DNA of 64,000 nt from Collinsella aerofaciens (GCF_963360655.1 NZ_OY725712.1:310001-374000); one strand, 5' to 3'; counted from the stretch's first letter, positions 28,786 through 37,620 are shown. Notes: a model not told the origin generated them from the sequence alone. Made by a program: numbers and translations.

Positions 28786-30447
28786 TTAGTGCTTTACCGG
28801 TGCGCCGCAATGCGGACAGAACCGTGTACCAGGAACGAGGGGACCACCGCAAGAGCCGCAAAAGCGGGGGCAGTCTATTGGCACCGAGGTCTGCCGAGGA
28901 TGCACTTGAGCCCAAGCGGAACTGTCGCCCTGAGAAGCCACAGAGCGGAACGCCGCATAATCAACCGTAGCGGCAGACGCCACGCTTCTCCTGGAGGCCT
29001 TGCGTACACTCAGGATCAAAAGGCTAACAACTCCACAGACAACCACAAGCGCTGCAAATAAAATGATTGCCACTGGATTCAGAGCGAATGAGCCGTCTTC
29101 GTCTTGCGCAATCGAAAGCAATGAATTCCCAGTGATACCGCTCTTGTAGACATCCACCCTAAAGCCAGTATCCGATGCATCGCCTTCGCGCTGAGCGGCA
29201 TAAATTAATGAATCATCCTTGGAAAACCAGGTAGAAAAATGAGTGTATGAAGCGTAATCATATTCCAAGTAGCTTTTCAAATGGACTTGAGAATACTCGC
29301 CCGTTTTTGTGTCCATCAAGAATAGGGAGCAATTAAAATCTTCATCCCTGTAGAAGGACAACACGTATGCACCGTCACTCGACATCCCGCCATAGCCACA
29401 AGCATATTCGCTATCTTTTTCGTATTGAGCATAGTCTGCGGGAATATTGGTTTTCCATTTGATTTTACCGGTCCTATTATCGATGACCGCCATTTCGCGG
29501 TCACCTAAATCAGATGACCCGGAGCCCCGATAGTCCCCCGTCTCCTCTTTAGACAAGCCCAGAGTCAGCGATACATCCTGATTATGCGAACAGTAATCCA
29601 AGTTACTTGAATCGGCAAAGGTTACCTCTCCAGTTTTTGAAACAAAAGTGCCATCGCCATACGCCCCGTCATCGCAAACGAAAATCCCTACCGATCCATA
29701 ATCATCAATTTTAGAAGTATTGATGGTCTGTTGAGATTTCAAGTCGATAGTTACCACGTCAAGATAGTAAGAAGAATCTTTTGGGTCACCATTTCCACGC
29801 ACCACGTAGCCGTATTTGCCATCATTTGAAATCCAAGCATTGCCCAAACGGTAATCATCAGATAAGAGGTATTCGCATTTTGATGTTGTATTACCACTCT
29901 TAAGGTCAACGACATTAAACACAATAGATATGCTCCCACCGTTTGAATACGACTGATCCGAATCGTAAACAAAGGATGTTATGCACAGCGATTTATTATC
30001 TTTAGATATCTGGAATTTGACGCCACCATAGCTGGAATCATCTTCAAGCGCAGCAGATGGAATATACGAACCCAGTGGATATTCTTTCGATTGGCCTTTG
30101 GAAATATCATATACAGCTACGGAATTGTTCGTGTTATCAAGACAGCAGAGGAAGTCCTCTTTGGCTGAAAAACAAAAAGGCAAGTCATAATAATAACCAT
30201 CATTATCTTTGACATTCGCAACTTCGGCATGCGACCCATCTTTTGCATCCAGCAAGCACGTTTTTCCTGTAGATTCGTCTACGTACAGCACATACCTGCC
30301 CGAAGGCGAATGACCCGCATAGGCAGAATTGTCGAGAACATAGGAATCCTTCAGCTCGGGCGTGGGGACGTCGGCGGCATAGACGCTCAGCGGCGCGACA
30401 ATAAGGCTAGCAGCCAGCGCCAGGCCGGCTATTAGAAGCCCCCCCAT
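28786..30447 (-). CDS. Secreted propeller-like protein with C-terminal zinc ribbon
   Basis: About 553 aa from the ATG at 30447. A hydrophobic signal segment (LLIAGLALAASLIVAPLSVYA) precedes about 430 extracytoplasmic residues with repeated short strands (SPSGRYVLYVD, SNDGKYGYVVRG, SSDGAYVLSFY) like a beta-propeller. A membrane segment (PVAIILFAALVVVCGVVSLLIL) and a cytoplasmic zinc ribbon (CGSCGGPLVPGTRFCPHCG) follow. The start is doubtful: a better ATG at 30470 with AGGGG upstream is out of frame by one base across a run of seven G (30439-30445). Base composition is more AT-rich than the neighbours. Function unknown. Confidence 0.65.
   Translation of the reverse strand: MGGLLIAGLALAASLIVAPLSVYAADVPTPELKDSYVLDNSAYAGHSPSGRYVLYVDESTGKTCLLDAKDGSHAEVANVKDNDGYYYDLPFCFSAKEDFLCCLDNTNNSVAVYDISKGQSKEYPLGSYIPSAALEDDSSYGGVKFQISKDNKSLCITSFVYDSDQSYSNGGSISIVFNVVDLKSGNTTSKCEYLLSDDYRLGNAWISNDGKYGYVVRGNGDPKDSSYYLDVVTIDLKSQQTINTSKIDDYGSVGIFVCDDGAYGDGTFVSKTGEVTFADSSNLDYCSHNQDVSLTLGLSKEETGDYRGSGSSDLGDREMAVIDNRTGKIKWKTNIPADYAQYEKDSEYACGYGGMSSDGAYVLSFYRDEDFNCSLFLMDTKTGEYSQVHLKSYLEYDYASYTHFSTWFSKDDSLIYAAQREGDASDTGFRVDVYKSGITGNSLLSIAQDEDGSFALNPVAIILFAALVVVCGVVSLLILSVRKASRRSVASAATVDYAAFRSVASQGDSSAWAQVHPRQTSVPIDCPRFCGSCGGPLVPGTRFCPHCGAPVKH
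30439..30445 (-). other. Seven-G homopolymer at the start of the zinc-ribbon gene
   Basis: With eight G the ATG at 30470 (ribosome site AGGGG, basic leader MPKTRKMKW) would read straight into the signal peptide; with the seven seen it meets a stop shortly after. This is a candidate slippage or sequencing-error site. Confidence 0.5.
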
Positions 30448-30589
30448 TTCATTTTTCTCGTTTTTGGCATGGTTGCCCCTTTCGATCGAGAGGTGAGTAA
30501 TACCTGAAGCTAAGCTAAGCCCGAAAAAGCAAAATCTGTTGCGCAACAATTCCGGCGAATAAAAAAGTCGGTAACGCCTGATGAAAATA

Positions 30590-30641
30590 GGACGGGGATT
30601 AAATAATCATTGTGTACCGAATGATTATTTAATCCCCGTCC
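30590..30641. repeat. Inverted repeat with GGACGGGGA core, 22-bp perfect arms
   Basis: Arms 30590-30611 and 30620-30641 are perfectly complementary around an 8-nt loop. It lies just past the small zinc-ribbon gene, upstream of the larger one. A diverged single arm with the same TTTCTGGGACGGG start is seen near 31070-31095. Confidence 0.8.
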
Positions 30642-30649
30642 CAGAAAAA

Positions 30650-30967
30650 TCACTGGTGGTTGACTGGCGCACCGCAGTTTTGGCAGAAGGAGGCATTTGT
30701 CTCCAGCTTTGAGCCACACTGAGCGCAAAAATAAGTAGGCTCAACTGGCTGAGCATCATCGACCATGGTTGACACCTGCTGTGCCGGCGGAACCTGCTGC
30801 GTCGTCGGCATTTGCCGCGCCGGAGGCATTTGCTGGTACGGATTGGACTGCGGAGGCTGAGGTTTATTCGACGATTCCTTGTTCAAGATAACAGCAAAGG
30901 CGACAGCCGCGACACCACCAAATACAACGAGCAAAACGAGAAGATCGAATACCCTAAGGCCTATCAT
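30650..30967 (-). CDS. Small membrane-anchored zinc-ribbon protein
   Basis: 105 aa. One N-terminal membrane segment (VFDLLVLLVVFGGVAAVAFAVIL), a Pro/Gln-rich linker (QPPQSNPYQQMPPARQ...), and a C-terminal zinc ribbon YFCAQCGSKLETNASFCQNCG with two CxxC pairs. GAGGAGC lies about 9 nt before the ATG. The ribbon resembles that of the next gene downstream, which suggests a shared role, but no function is known. Confidence 0.7.
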   Translation of the reverse strand: MIGLRVFDLLVLLVVFGGVAAVAFAVILNKESSNKPQPPQSNPYQQMPPARQMPTTQQVPPAQQVSTMVDDAQPVEPTYFCAQCGSKLETNASFCQNCGAPVNHQ

Positions 30968-31173
30968 CGCACATCAGCTCCTCATGTAGCGAAAGATGAC
31001 GGATGCCGAGATTTTATCGCCGCGCCGCAAGCCCCTCCTAGTGCGCAACACCCATCCACCCTGCATGAATTTCTGGGACGGGAATCAAAATCATTGGGGA
31101 ATGGTGCGTGGCAAGCGGGGGTCTTCGGGGTATAAGACGGCTAATTGTATGCCGCCCTATGAAAGGAACCCTT

Positions 31174-31716
31174 ATGCCCAGCGTTGCCGTTCTTGCCGCC
31201 GATGGCTTTGAAACGATTGAATGCCTGACCATGGTCGATGTCATGCGTCGCGGCGGCGTGCGTGCCACGCTCGTCTCGATTATGCCCACGCGCGAGGTCG
31301 TAAGTTCGCTGCAGATTCCCGTAACCTGCGACGCACTCTTTGACGAGATCAACTTTGACGAGTATGACTGCGTCGTACTGCCCGGCGGTCTGCCCGGCGC
31401 CACCAACCTGCGCGCCGACCAGCGTGTCTGCGACGTAGTCTGCGAGTTCGCAGCGACCAAGCATGTTGCCGCCATCTGCGCCGCCCCGTTTATCCTGGGC
31501 GAGCTTGACCTGCTCGAGGGACGCCACGCCACATGCTTCCCCGGCTTTGAGAAAAGCTTCCCCGAAGGCGCCTATACCGGCGACAAGGTCACACACGACG
31601 GCAACATCATCACCGCCAGCGGCATGGCCCAGTCGCTCCCCTTTGCGCTTGAGCTGCTGCGTACGCTCGCCGGCGACAAGGCTGTCGAGAAGGTTGCCGA
31701 GGGCATTCAGCTATGA
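31174..31716 (+). CDS. DJ-1/ThiJ/PfpI family protein
   Basis: 180 aa from ATG 31174, which has AAAGGAA about 6 nt upstream. The class I amidotransferase-like fold is shown by VLAADGFETIE with its conserved acidic residue, YDCVVLPGGLPGA, and the nucleophile-elbow Cys in VAAICAAPFILGE. Proteins of this YajL/DJ-1 type are linked to protein repair and stress; the exact reaction here is unknown. Its stop overlaps the maf start (ATGA). Confidence 0.88.
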   Translation: MPSVAVLAADGFETIECLTMVDVMRRGGVRATLVSIMPTREVVSSLQIPVTCDALFDEINFDEYDCVVLPGGLPGATNLRADQRVCDVVCEFAATKHVAAICAAPFILGELDLLEGRHATCFPGFEKSFPEGAYTGDKVTHDGNIITASGMAQSLPFALELLRTLAGDKAVEKVAEGIQL

Positions 31717-32294
31717 TTTTGGCTTCGCAATCACCGCGCCGCATCGAGTTGATGCGCGAAGCGGGCTACGACATCCGCGTCATTCCCGCTGACATCGACG
31801 AGACTCCTTTTGATGACGAGGCCCCGCTTACGCTTGTCGAGCGCTTAGCTCGCGCTAAGGCTGCCGCCGTTGCCGCCGAGCACGCCGATCCTAGCGAGCT
31901 GACCATCGCGGCCGACACCATCGTCACCTTCGATGGCAAGATTTTAGGTAAGCCGGCAAACGAGGACGAAGCCCGCACCATGCTCCACGAGCTCTCGGGG
32001 CGCACGCACCAGGTCGCAACCGGCGTCTGCATCGTTAGAGCCGGAGACGTCACAGCCCCGCATGCCGCCGAGAGCCTGTCGTTTGTCGATGTGACCGACG
32101 TGACGTTCTATGAGCTCACCGACGAGCAGATTGAGCGCTACGTCGCCTCGGGCGAGCCCATGGACAAAGCCGGCGCCTACGGCATCCAGGGCGTCGGTGG
32201 GCGCATGCTCGTGCATGATATTTCGGGCGACTTCTACAACGTGGTGGGCCTGCCCATCGCTCGCGTCGCGCGCGCAATTCAAAAACTATCGTAA
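31713..32294 (+). CDS. maf: Maf-family nucleotide pyrophosphatase
   Basis: House-cleaning enzyme that hydrolyses non-canonical or methylated nucleoside triphosphates. It is 193 aa with the N-terminal LASQSPRRIELMREAG, the AADTIVTFDGKILGKP motif with catalytic Asp, SGRTHQVATGVCI, and DKAGAYGIQG near the C terminus. The ATG overlaps the stop of the DJ-1 gene by 4 nt, so they are translated together. Confidence 0.93.
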   Translation: MILASQSPRRIELMREAGYDIRVIPADIDETPFDDEAPLTLVERLARAKAAAVAAEHADPSELTIAADTIVTFDGKILGKPANEDEARTMLHELSGRTHQVATGVCIVRAGDVTAPHAAESLSFVDVTDVTFYELTDEQIERYVASGEPMDKAGAYGIQGVGGRMLVHDISGDFYNVVGLPIARVARAIQKLS

Positions 32295-32395
32295 TTGCAT
32301 CTGGCGCTGGGTATCCCCCAGCGCCTACAATTTCGACGTACCGTACGGATCCCGACCGGGCATAAGGCCCGGCGGAAAACCGATAGGAGTAAAAC

Positions 32396-33397
32396 ATGGA
32401 TACACTGCTTGAGGCCATTGACGTTTGCGATGTCGATGGCTTTTGCTTTGGCAACTATACGGACGAGGAGGCCGGCACCGGTTGCACCGTAATCGTGGCA
32501 CCCGAGAGCGCCACCGGCGGTGTTGACGTTCGCGGTGGAGCCCCGGCATCGCGCGAGACCGATTTGCTGCGCCCCGAGAACACCGTGGACAAGGTCCACG
32601 CCGTCTGCCTTTCGGGTGGATCGGCCTTTGGTCTGGAGGCCGCAAGCGGCGTCGCCCGCGAGCTCGAGAGCCGCGGCATCGGCTTGCCCGTCGGCCCCAC
32701 GCAGGTGCCCATCGTGTGCTCCAGCTGCATCTTCGACCTCGCTTTTGGCGACCCCACCGTGCGCCCCGACATCGAGGCCGGCATCGCCGCCGTGCGCGAG
32801 GCGCTCGACAATACCCCCGCAACACTCGAGCAGGGCAATGTGGGCGCCGGCACGGGTGCCACCGTCGGAAAGCTCATGGGGCCCGCCACCTGCATGAAGG
32901 CCGGCCTTGGCGCTGCCGCCGTGGCGCTCGGTCCCGTTAAGGTAGGCGCCGTGGTTTCGGTCAACGCCTGTGGCAACGTCGTCGACCCCTTCACCGGCGA
33001 GTGGGTTGCCGGTATGCGCGCCGCAGCCGATAGCGACCAGATCGTCGACATGGAGCTCGCTGCCTTTGCTGCCGCCGGATCTATGCAGATGCCGCTCGAC
33101 CGTACCAACACCACCATCAGCTGCATCGTCACCAATGTAGAGCTCACCAAGGCCCAGGCCACCAAGGTGTCCCAAATGGCCGCAGACGCCTATGCACACG
33201 CCATTCGCCCCACGCACACCACCAACGACGGCGACACCATCTACACCCTCGCCAGCGGCAAGCTGGGAGCCCAGGCAAGCGCCACCGTGCCCCTGGACCT
33301 GTTGGGCATGCTCGCCGTAAGGGCCCTACAGACCGCCATCGTAAACGGAGCCAAAACCGCCAAAACCTCCCACGGAATCCCGGGTGCCGCGAAGTAA
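32396..33397 (+). CDS. P1/S58-family peptidase (DmpA/NylC type)
   Basis: 333 aa N-terminal-nucleophile hydrolase-like protein. GSAFGLEAASGVARELESRGIGLPVG, GNVGAGTGATVGKLMG and VGAVVSVNACGNVVDPFTGEW are characteristic of the family. By analogy with NylC, self-cleavage before a Thr in DRTNTTISCIVTN is likely, giving two chains. Substrates in the family range from D-aminopeptides to nylon oligomers; here it is unknown. It lacks a signal peptide. Confidence 0.85.
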   Translation: MDTLLEAIDVCDVDGFCFGNYTDEEAGTGCTVIVAPESATGGVDVRGGAPASRETDLLRPENTVDKVHAVCLSGGSAFGLEAASGVARELESRGIGLPVGPTQVPIVCSSCIFDLAFGDPTVRPDIEAGIAAVREALDNTPATLEQGNVGAGTGATVGKLMGPATCMKAGLGAAAVALGPVKVGAVVSVNACGNVVDPFTGEWVAGMRAAADSDQIVDMELAAFAAAGSMQMPLDRTNTTISCIVTNVELTKAQATKVSQMAADAYAHAIRPTHTTNDGDTIYTLASGKLGAQASATVPLDLLGMLAVRALQTAIVNGAKTAKTSHGIPGAAK

Positions 33398-33462
33398 CCT
33401 TACTCGACCGGTTGCCCGGTGGGTCTTGGTTATGTTTGCTGCTCTACAGTCCCATGCAAGAC

Positions 33463-33488
33463 GAAGGCCACATTAAGTGGCCTTCTTT
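33463..33488 (+). terminator. Intrinsic terminator after P1 peptidase gene
   Basis: GAAGGCCAC (33463-33471) pairs with GTGGCCTTC (33477-33485) around a 5-nt loop and is followed by TTT. Confidence 0.75.
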
Positions 33489-33568
33489 GCATGCGGAACT
33501 CGCGACAAACGTAATGCCCGCCCGTCCCCGACCGACTACCAACTAAGATCTTTTCAGCCCAGGCCCCT

Positions 33569-33622
33569 GTGTACCGCGCGTCGAAGATCTTCAAATTCAC
33601 CTATCTGACAATCGATTTATAG
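33569..33622 (+). pseudogene. C-terminal remnant of a glycosyltransferase-like gene
   Basis: The plus strand reads VYRASKIFKFTYLTIDL then a stop. The glycosyltransferase on the other strand ends LYHLASKIFKFN, so this looks like the tail of a lost paralogue. The shared stretch is 16 bp at DNA level in inverted orientation (33584-33599 with 33773-33788). It is short, so chance cannot be excluded. Confidence 0.3.
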
Positions 33623-33626
33623 CAGA

Positions 33627-33736
33627 GGCCCCTTGGCCTTTAGTTTGATACAAGTTCCGCACGAGCCGGAAAGCACTTAATGTGCTTTCCGTGCGAGCAG
33701 GACTGTTCGCAGTATCAAACTAAAGGCCAAGGGGCC
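33627..33736. repeat. Long inverted repeat, 25-bp perfect arms, nested hairpin
   Basis: Arms 33627-33651 and 33712-33736 are perfectly complementary. The 60-nt loop contains a 9-bp stem (GGAAAGCAC/GTGCTTTCC). It lies between two convergent genes and has no T-tract. Confidence 0.85.
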
Positions 33737-33768
33737 CAGTCAACCTATCAGCAGCGATTACTCAGCAG

Positions 33769-34800
33769 TTAGTTGAATTTGAAGATCTTTGAGGCAAGAT
33801 GGTATAGGCCGAGTGTGGTTTTGTCTCCGGCCCGTCCACGCAAGTTGGTAAAGAAACCGACCACGCCGTAGCGAGCGCGACGATACATGCGCTCGTCGTA
33901 CTCCTTCAGGTCCTTCCACAGCGTCTTCAGGCGCTCATCGGCACAATCTTCCTCGGAAAGCTTGGTGAGCACCGAGCAAATCGCCATCATCATGGTGAAG
34001 TAGCCCATCATGTACGAACGCAGACGCGAGGACTCAACGTCCTGGTACAGGTGGAACGATTCCATCATGATGCGCGTTACGCGGAACTGCTGACCCAGGC
34101 GCTTGACCATCGTGGCCTCATTGACGCTCTGGCCCTCGCGACCGATAAAGTAGCGATAGAGGTCGATGTCGGCGTAGTACATGGTCTTGCAGCGCGGCAG
34201 CGGCACGTATGCGTAGATATTATCCACGTAGAACGTGTGTGCCGGCATAGGTAGATTGGACTCGCGCAGTACATCGGTGCGATAGCACAGGCTGTGCATG
34301 AGCAGGTTCTGATCGGGACGGAAGTGTCCGATCTGGTCCCAAGAGAAAATCTTTTTGCGCGGCAGGGCAAACTTGTAGCCAATCGCGGTATGCGTGCCCT
34401 CGTAAACCTTCTCGTACACGTAGTTCGAGATAAACAGGTCGACGCGCTGGTCGCGCTCCTCAAAGCCACGCAGAATCGACAGCATGGTCGAAAGCGCCGC
34501 ACCGTCGAGCCAGTCGTCCGAGTCGACAACCTTGTAATAGGTGCCCTGTGCCTCGCGCAGACCCGAGAGGACGGCGATACCGTGGCCGCCGTTCTCCTGG
34601 TGCACCGCGCGGATGATTCCAGGATAACGGGCCTCCCACTCATCGGCCTTGGCGGCCGTCTCGTCCTTGGAGCCGTCGTCCACCACGATAATCTCGATAT
34701 CGGTGGCGTAATTGCTCCCCTCCAAGATGGAGGTGATGCAATGGTCCATGTCCTTGGCGGCGTTATACGAGGGAATACCGAATGTTATGACTTTATGCAT
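33769..34800 (-). CDS. Family 2 glycosyltransferase
   Basis: 343 aa from ATG 34800. A GT-A domain starts VITFGIPSYNAAKDMDHCITSIL, with the nucleotide-binding DDGSKDET and the metal-binding DSDDWLDGA motifs. The C-terminal third is helical and lacks membrane segments. The start overlaps the glf stop by 8 nt, so it is coupled to UDP-galactopyranose mutase; transfer of galactofuranose or another sugar to a surface glycan is inferred from that context. Confidence 0.88.
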   Translation of the reverse strand: MHKVITFGIPSYNAAKDMDHCITSILEGSNYATDIEIIVVDDGSKDETAAKADEWEARYPGIIRAVHQENGGHGIAVLSGLREAQGTYYKVVDSDDWLDGAALSTMLSILRGFEERDQRVDLFISNYVYEKVYEGTHTAIGYKFALPRKKIFSWDQIGHFRPDQNLLMHSLCYRTDVLRESNLPMPAHTFYVDNIYAYVPLPRCKTMYYADIDLYRYFIGREGQSVNEATMVKRLGQQFRVTRIMMESFHLYQDVESSRLRSYMMGYFTMMMAICSVLTKLSEEDCADERLKTLWKDLKEYDERMYRRARYGVVGFFTNLRGRAGDKTTLGLYHLASKIFKFN

Positions 34801-35995
34801 GGCAGGCGATAATCTCATCCGAAAGATCGAGGGCGGAATTGGTCACGGCGTCCATATCGTAGTAACGATACTCGGCCAGACGACCCACCGGGTGGAAGTT
34901 CGTCAGGTTCTGGACGCGCTCAAGATATCGCTCGTAGAGCTCACGGTTCTCGGGCTCCAAGATAGCGTAGTACGGCGTCTCACCCGAGCCGGGCGTATAG
35001 GCTTTGGAGTACTCCTTCATGATGGTGGTCTTGCCGGGCAAAACCTGACCGGTCATGTTCTTGAACTCGGTGATGCGCGTGTAGTCCTCGCTCGTGGTGT
35101 AGTTGACGGTGCCCACGGGCTGGAACTGATCCATATCGAGCGTCTCGAACTTCATATCGAGCGTGCGGTACGGCAGGGCGCCCAGGTCGAGGTTGAACAG
35201 CTCGTCGAGCGGACCGGTGTAGACGATCTCGCCGCCATAGACCTTGCCGTCGATCTTGACGGTGGTCTCGTCGATCTCGAAGAGATCGCGAGCATCCACG
35301 TCACAGAACACGTCAATCAGATCGTGGTCGAGCATATGCTCGAACAGCGCGGTGTAGCCGTCCTGCGGCATACCCTGGAAGGGGGCCTGCGGGAAGTAGC
35401 GATCATCGTCGCCCACAAAGACGGGAACGCGGCCGGTGATCGAGGGATCGATTTGATCAGGCGTCTGGCCCCACTGCTTCATGGTGTAGTGCAAAAAGAC
35501 GTTCTCGTAGACGTAGTCGGCGACCTCAGCCAAGTCGGGGTCGTTCTTCTTGCGCAGCTCCATAATGGGTACCTTGACGTCCTTGCCAAAGGTCTCCACG
35601 AGCTTCTGATACAGCTCCTCGCCACGCTCGTCACCAAAGGCGAGCTTAAGGCTCGCGTGGTTAAAGGGCACGGGCATGAGGGTGCCGTTGATGTTGGCGA
35701 GCACCTTGTGCTGGTAGTCCGTCCACTTGGTAAAGCGCGACAGGAAGTTGTGCACGCGCTCGTTAAAGGTGTGGTAGATGTGCGGACCGTACTCGTGGAC
35801 CAGGATTCCCGCCTCGTCAGTGCAGTCGAAGGCATTACCCGCAATGTGGCTACGGCGCTCCAAAACGGCAACACGATAGCCGATAGTTTCGGCAAGACGG
35901 CGGGCGCAAACGGCACCGGCATAACCGGCGCCGACAACGATCATGTCGTACGCACCGGCATTAAAGCCTTCAGGCAGGCCTGAGGTAATCTGCAT
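34793..35995 (-). CDS. glf: UDP-galactopyranose mutase
   Basis: Flavoenzyme that converts UDP-galactopyranose to UDP-galactofuranose for surface glycans. It is 400 aa. The FAD-binding Rossmann loop VVGAGYAGAVCARRLAE follows a short N-terminal extension; HEYGPHIYHTFNERVHNF, FNHASLKLAF and VGRLAEYRYYDMDAVT near the C terminus are typical of Glf. AAGGAG lies about 7 nt before the ATG. It is divergent from pta. Confidence 0.95.
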   Translation of the reverse strand: MQITSGLPEGFNAGAYDMIVVGAGYAGAVCARRLAETIGYRVAVLERRSHIAGNAFDCTDEAGILVHEYGPHIYHTFNERVHNFLSRFTKWTDYQHKVLANINGTLMPVPFNHASLKLAFGDERGEELYQKLVETFGKDVKVPIMELRKKNDPDLAEVADYVYENVFLHYTMKQWGQTPDQIDPSITGRVPVFVGDDDRYFPQAPFQGMPQDGYTALFEHMLDHDLIDVFCDVDARDLFEIDETTVKIDGKVYGGEIVYTGPLDELFNLDLGALPYRTLDMKFETLDMDQFQPVGTVNYTTSEDYTRITEFKNMTGQVLPGKTTIMKEYSKAYTPGSGETPYYAILEPENRELYERYLERVQNLTNFHPVGRLAEYRYYDMDAVTNSALDLSDEIIACHA

Positions 35996-36074
35996 CGATA
36001 CTCCTTGTCAAAAGCCACACGCTTTTTAACTGGGCTTTTTCTCGAACATACGTCGAGACATATTTATCAGAGCG

Positions 36075-36100
36075 ATTATAGCGCTAATGCGTCCTATAAT
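36075..36100. promoter_or_regulatory. Divergent -10 candidates between glf and pta
   Basis: TATAAT occurs on the plus strand at 36095-36100 (toward pta) and on the minus strand at 36075-36080 (toward glf). Neither has a good -35 at 16-18 nt, so the pair is only a candidate. Confidence 0.4.
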
Positions 36101-36153
36101 GAGCTTGCCACACAAGGAAAGCTCAAGCACCGCGGCGTACATTATTGAAAGGT

Positions 36154-36174
36154 AAACCCGCTAGCAGCGGGTTT
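36154..36174 (+). terminator. Hairpin in the pta leader, possible attenuator
   Basis: AAACCCGC pairs with GCGGGTTT around a 5-nt loop, followed by ATTCGT. It lies between the candidate promoter and the pta start, so it may limit read-through into pta. Confidence 0.4.
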
Positions 36175-36227
36175 ATTCGTGTACAGCCGGGCGCCTGGAG
36201 CTTAGCGAAACGCTTGTAAGGAGTAAC

Positions 36228-37208
36228 ATGAGCGATTTCCTAAACCGTATGAAGTCTGCCGCCAAGGCCGACCTTAAGACCATCGTCCTGCCCGAGGGCG
36301 AGGACCCGCGCACCATCGTCGCCGCCACCAAGATCATCGAGGAGGGCCTGGCAAAGATCGTCATCCTGGGCAACCCCGACGAGATCGACGTTCCCGGCGC
36401 TACCGTCATCGACCCGCGCAATGCCGAGAAGCACGAGGAGTACGCGCAGAAGTTTGCCGAGCTCCGCGCCAAGAAGGGCGTTACCATCGAGCAGGCTCGC
36501 GCCCAGGTGATGGACGCCACCTACTTTGGCACCATGATGGTCAAGATGGGCGACGCCGACGGCCTGGTCTCCGGCGCCTGCCACTCCACCGCCGACACTC
36601 TGCGCCCCGCGCTGCAGATCCTCAAGACCGCCCCGGGCACCAAGCTGGTCTCGGCCTTCTTCGTGATGTGCACCGATACCCCGCAGTTCGGCACCGACGG
36701 CACGCTGATCTTCGCCGACTGCGGCCTCAACATCAACCCGTCCTCCGACGAGCTCTCCGAGATCGCCATCGCCTCCGCTCACTCCTGGTCCACCTTTATG
36801 GGCAGCGTCGAGCCGCACGTGGCCATGCTCTCCTACTCCACCATGGGCTCCGCCGGCGGCGAGGTCGCCAAGAAGGTCCAGGAGGCCGTTAAGTTCTGCA
36901 AGGAGAAGGCTCCCGAGCTCGCCATCGATGGCGACCTGCAGCTCGACGCCGCTATCGTTCCCACCGTCGCCCAGCTCAAGGCCCCCGGCTCCTCCGTTGC
37001 CGGCAAGGCCAACGTGCTTGTGTTCCCCGATCTCGAGGCCGGCAACATCGGCTACAAGCTGGTCCAGCGCTTCGCCGGCGCCGACGCTTACGGCCCCATC
37101 CTGCAGGGCATCGCCAAGCCGGTCAACGACCTTTCGCGCGGCTGCTCTGCCGACGACATCGTGGGTGTCGTAGCCATCACCGCCGTCCAGGCTCAGATGG
37201 CTGAGTAG
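36228..37208 (+). CDS. pta: Phosphate acetyltransferase
   Basis: Converts acetyl-CoA and phosphate to acetyl phosphate, the step before ATP-forming acetate kinase. It is the short 326-aa form with only the catalytic PTA domain: IVLPEGEDPRTIVAA at the start, DGLVSGACHSTADTLRPALQ, PSSDELSEIAIASAHSW and MLSYSTMGSA in the core. AAGGAG precedes the ATG. The two ackA genes lie convergently downstream rather than in the same operon. Confidence 0.95.
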   Translation: MSDFLNRMKSAAKADLKTIVLPEGEDPRTIVAATKIIEEGLAKIVILGNPDEIDVPGATVIDPRNAEKHEEYAQKFAELRAKKGVTIEQARAQVMDATYFGTMMVKMGDADGLVSGACHSTADTLRPALQILKTAPGTKLVSAFFVMCTDTPQFGTDGTLIFADCGLNINPSSDELSEIAIASAHSWSTFMGSVEPHVAMLSYSTMGSAGGEVAKKVQEAVKFCKEKAPELAIDGDLQLDAAIVPTVAQLKAPGSSVAGKANVLVFPDLEAGNIGYKLVQRFAGADAYGPILQGIAKPVNDLSRGCSADDIVGVVAITAVQAQMAE

Positions 37209-37223
37209 CGGACGTACTCGCCC

Positions 37224-37354
37224 GAAGGCCGCACAGGTTAACCCCTGAAAACGTCCTCGACCAATGAAACGCCCCCGTTCTGCTCCTTCGGAGCTACGAA
37301 CGGGGGCGTTTCTGGTCTGCGGAATGTTTTCAGGGGTTAACCTGTGCGGCCTTC
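37224..37354. repeat. Long inverted repeat (29-bp arms) enclosing a terminator
   Basis: Arms 37224-37252 and 37326-37354 are perfectly complementary. The loop holds a second perfect 15-bp stem, GAAACGCCCCCGTTC at 37266-37280 with its complement at 37298-37312, which can terminate pta. The stem-in-stem layout resembles the repeat at 33627-33736. Confidence 0.85.
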
Positions 37355-37589
37355 TACTATCACGTGGCATTCAGGGAATCTGGGGTGGACGGCGGCTTGG
37401 CTACGAGCTGGGGCTGAGAATTTGGATGGATGGGCGACGTTACTGAGAGCGTATGCGTTGCAGGTAATGACCACTTTGGAGCCATAAGATAGACTGCGTT
37501 CCGATTTCTGGCCTTCCGGAAAATGTGTCCCGGTTTGGAGGCTGATTGTGGGATGGAGTTTCCGCCCCGCTCGTCTCGTCCATCAAATA

Positions 37590-37620
37590 AGGCCTCCGGA
37601 GCTCGTTGCTCTGGAGGCCT
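37590..37620 (-). terminator. Terminator after ackA (37645-38823)
   Basis: AGGCCTCC and GGAGGCCT form a stem around a 14-nt loop that can pair further (GGAG/CTCT). The minus strand continues TTATTTGAT. It can act on both strands. Confidence 0.65.

Larger units (their letters stand above)
33398..33768. other. Convergent gap with terminator, gene remnant and inverted repeat
   Basis: Holds the peptidase terminator (33463-33488), a short coding remnant (33569-33622) and a 25-bp-arm inverted repeat (33627-33736). No intact gene is seen. Confidence 0.6.

Noticed and set aside
36154-36174. Riboswitch upstream of pta
   Set aside because: Only a simple hairpin is visible; no aptamer-like multi-stem fold was recognised, so it is listed just as a possible attenuator.
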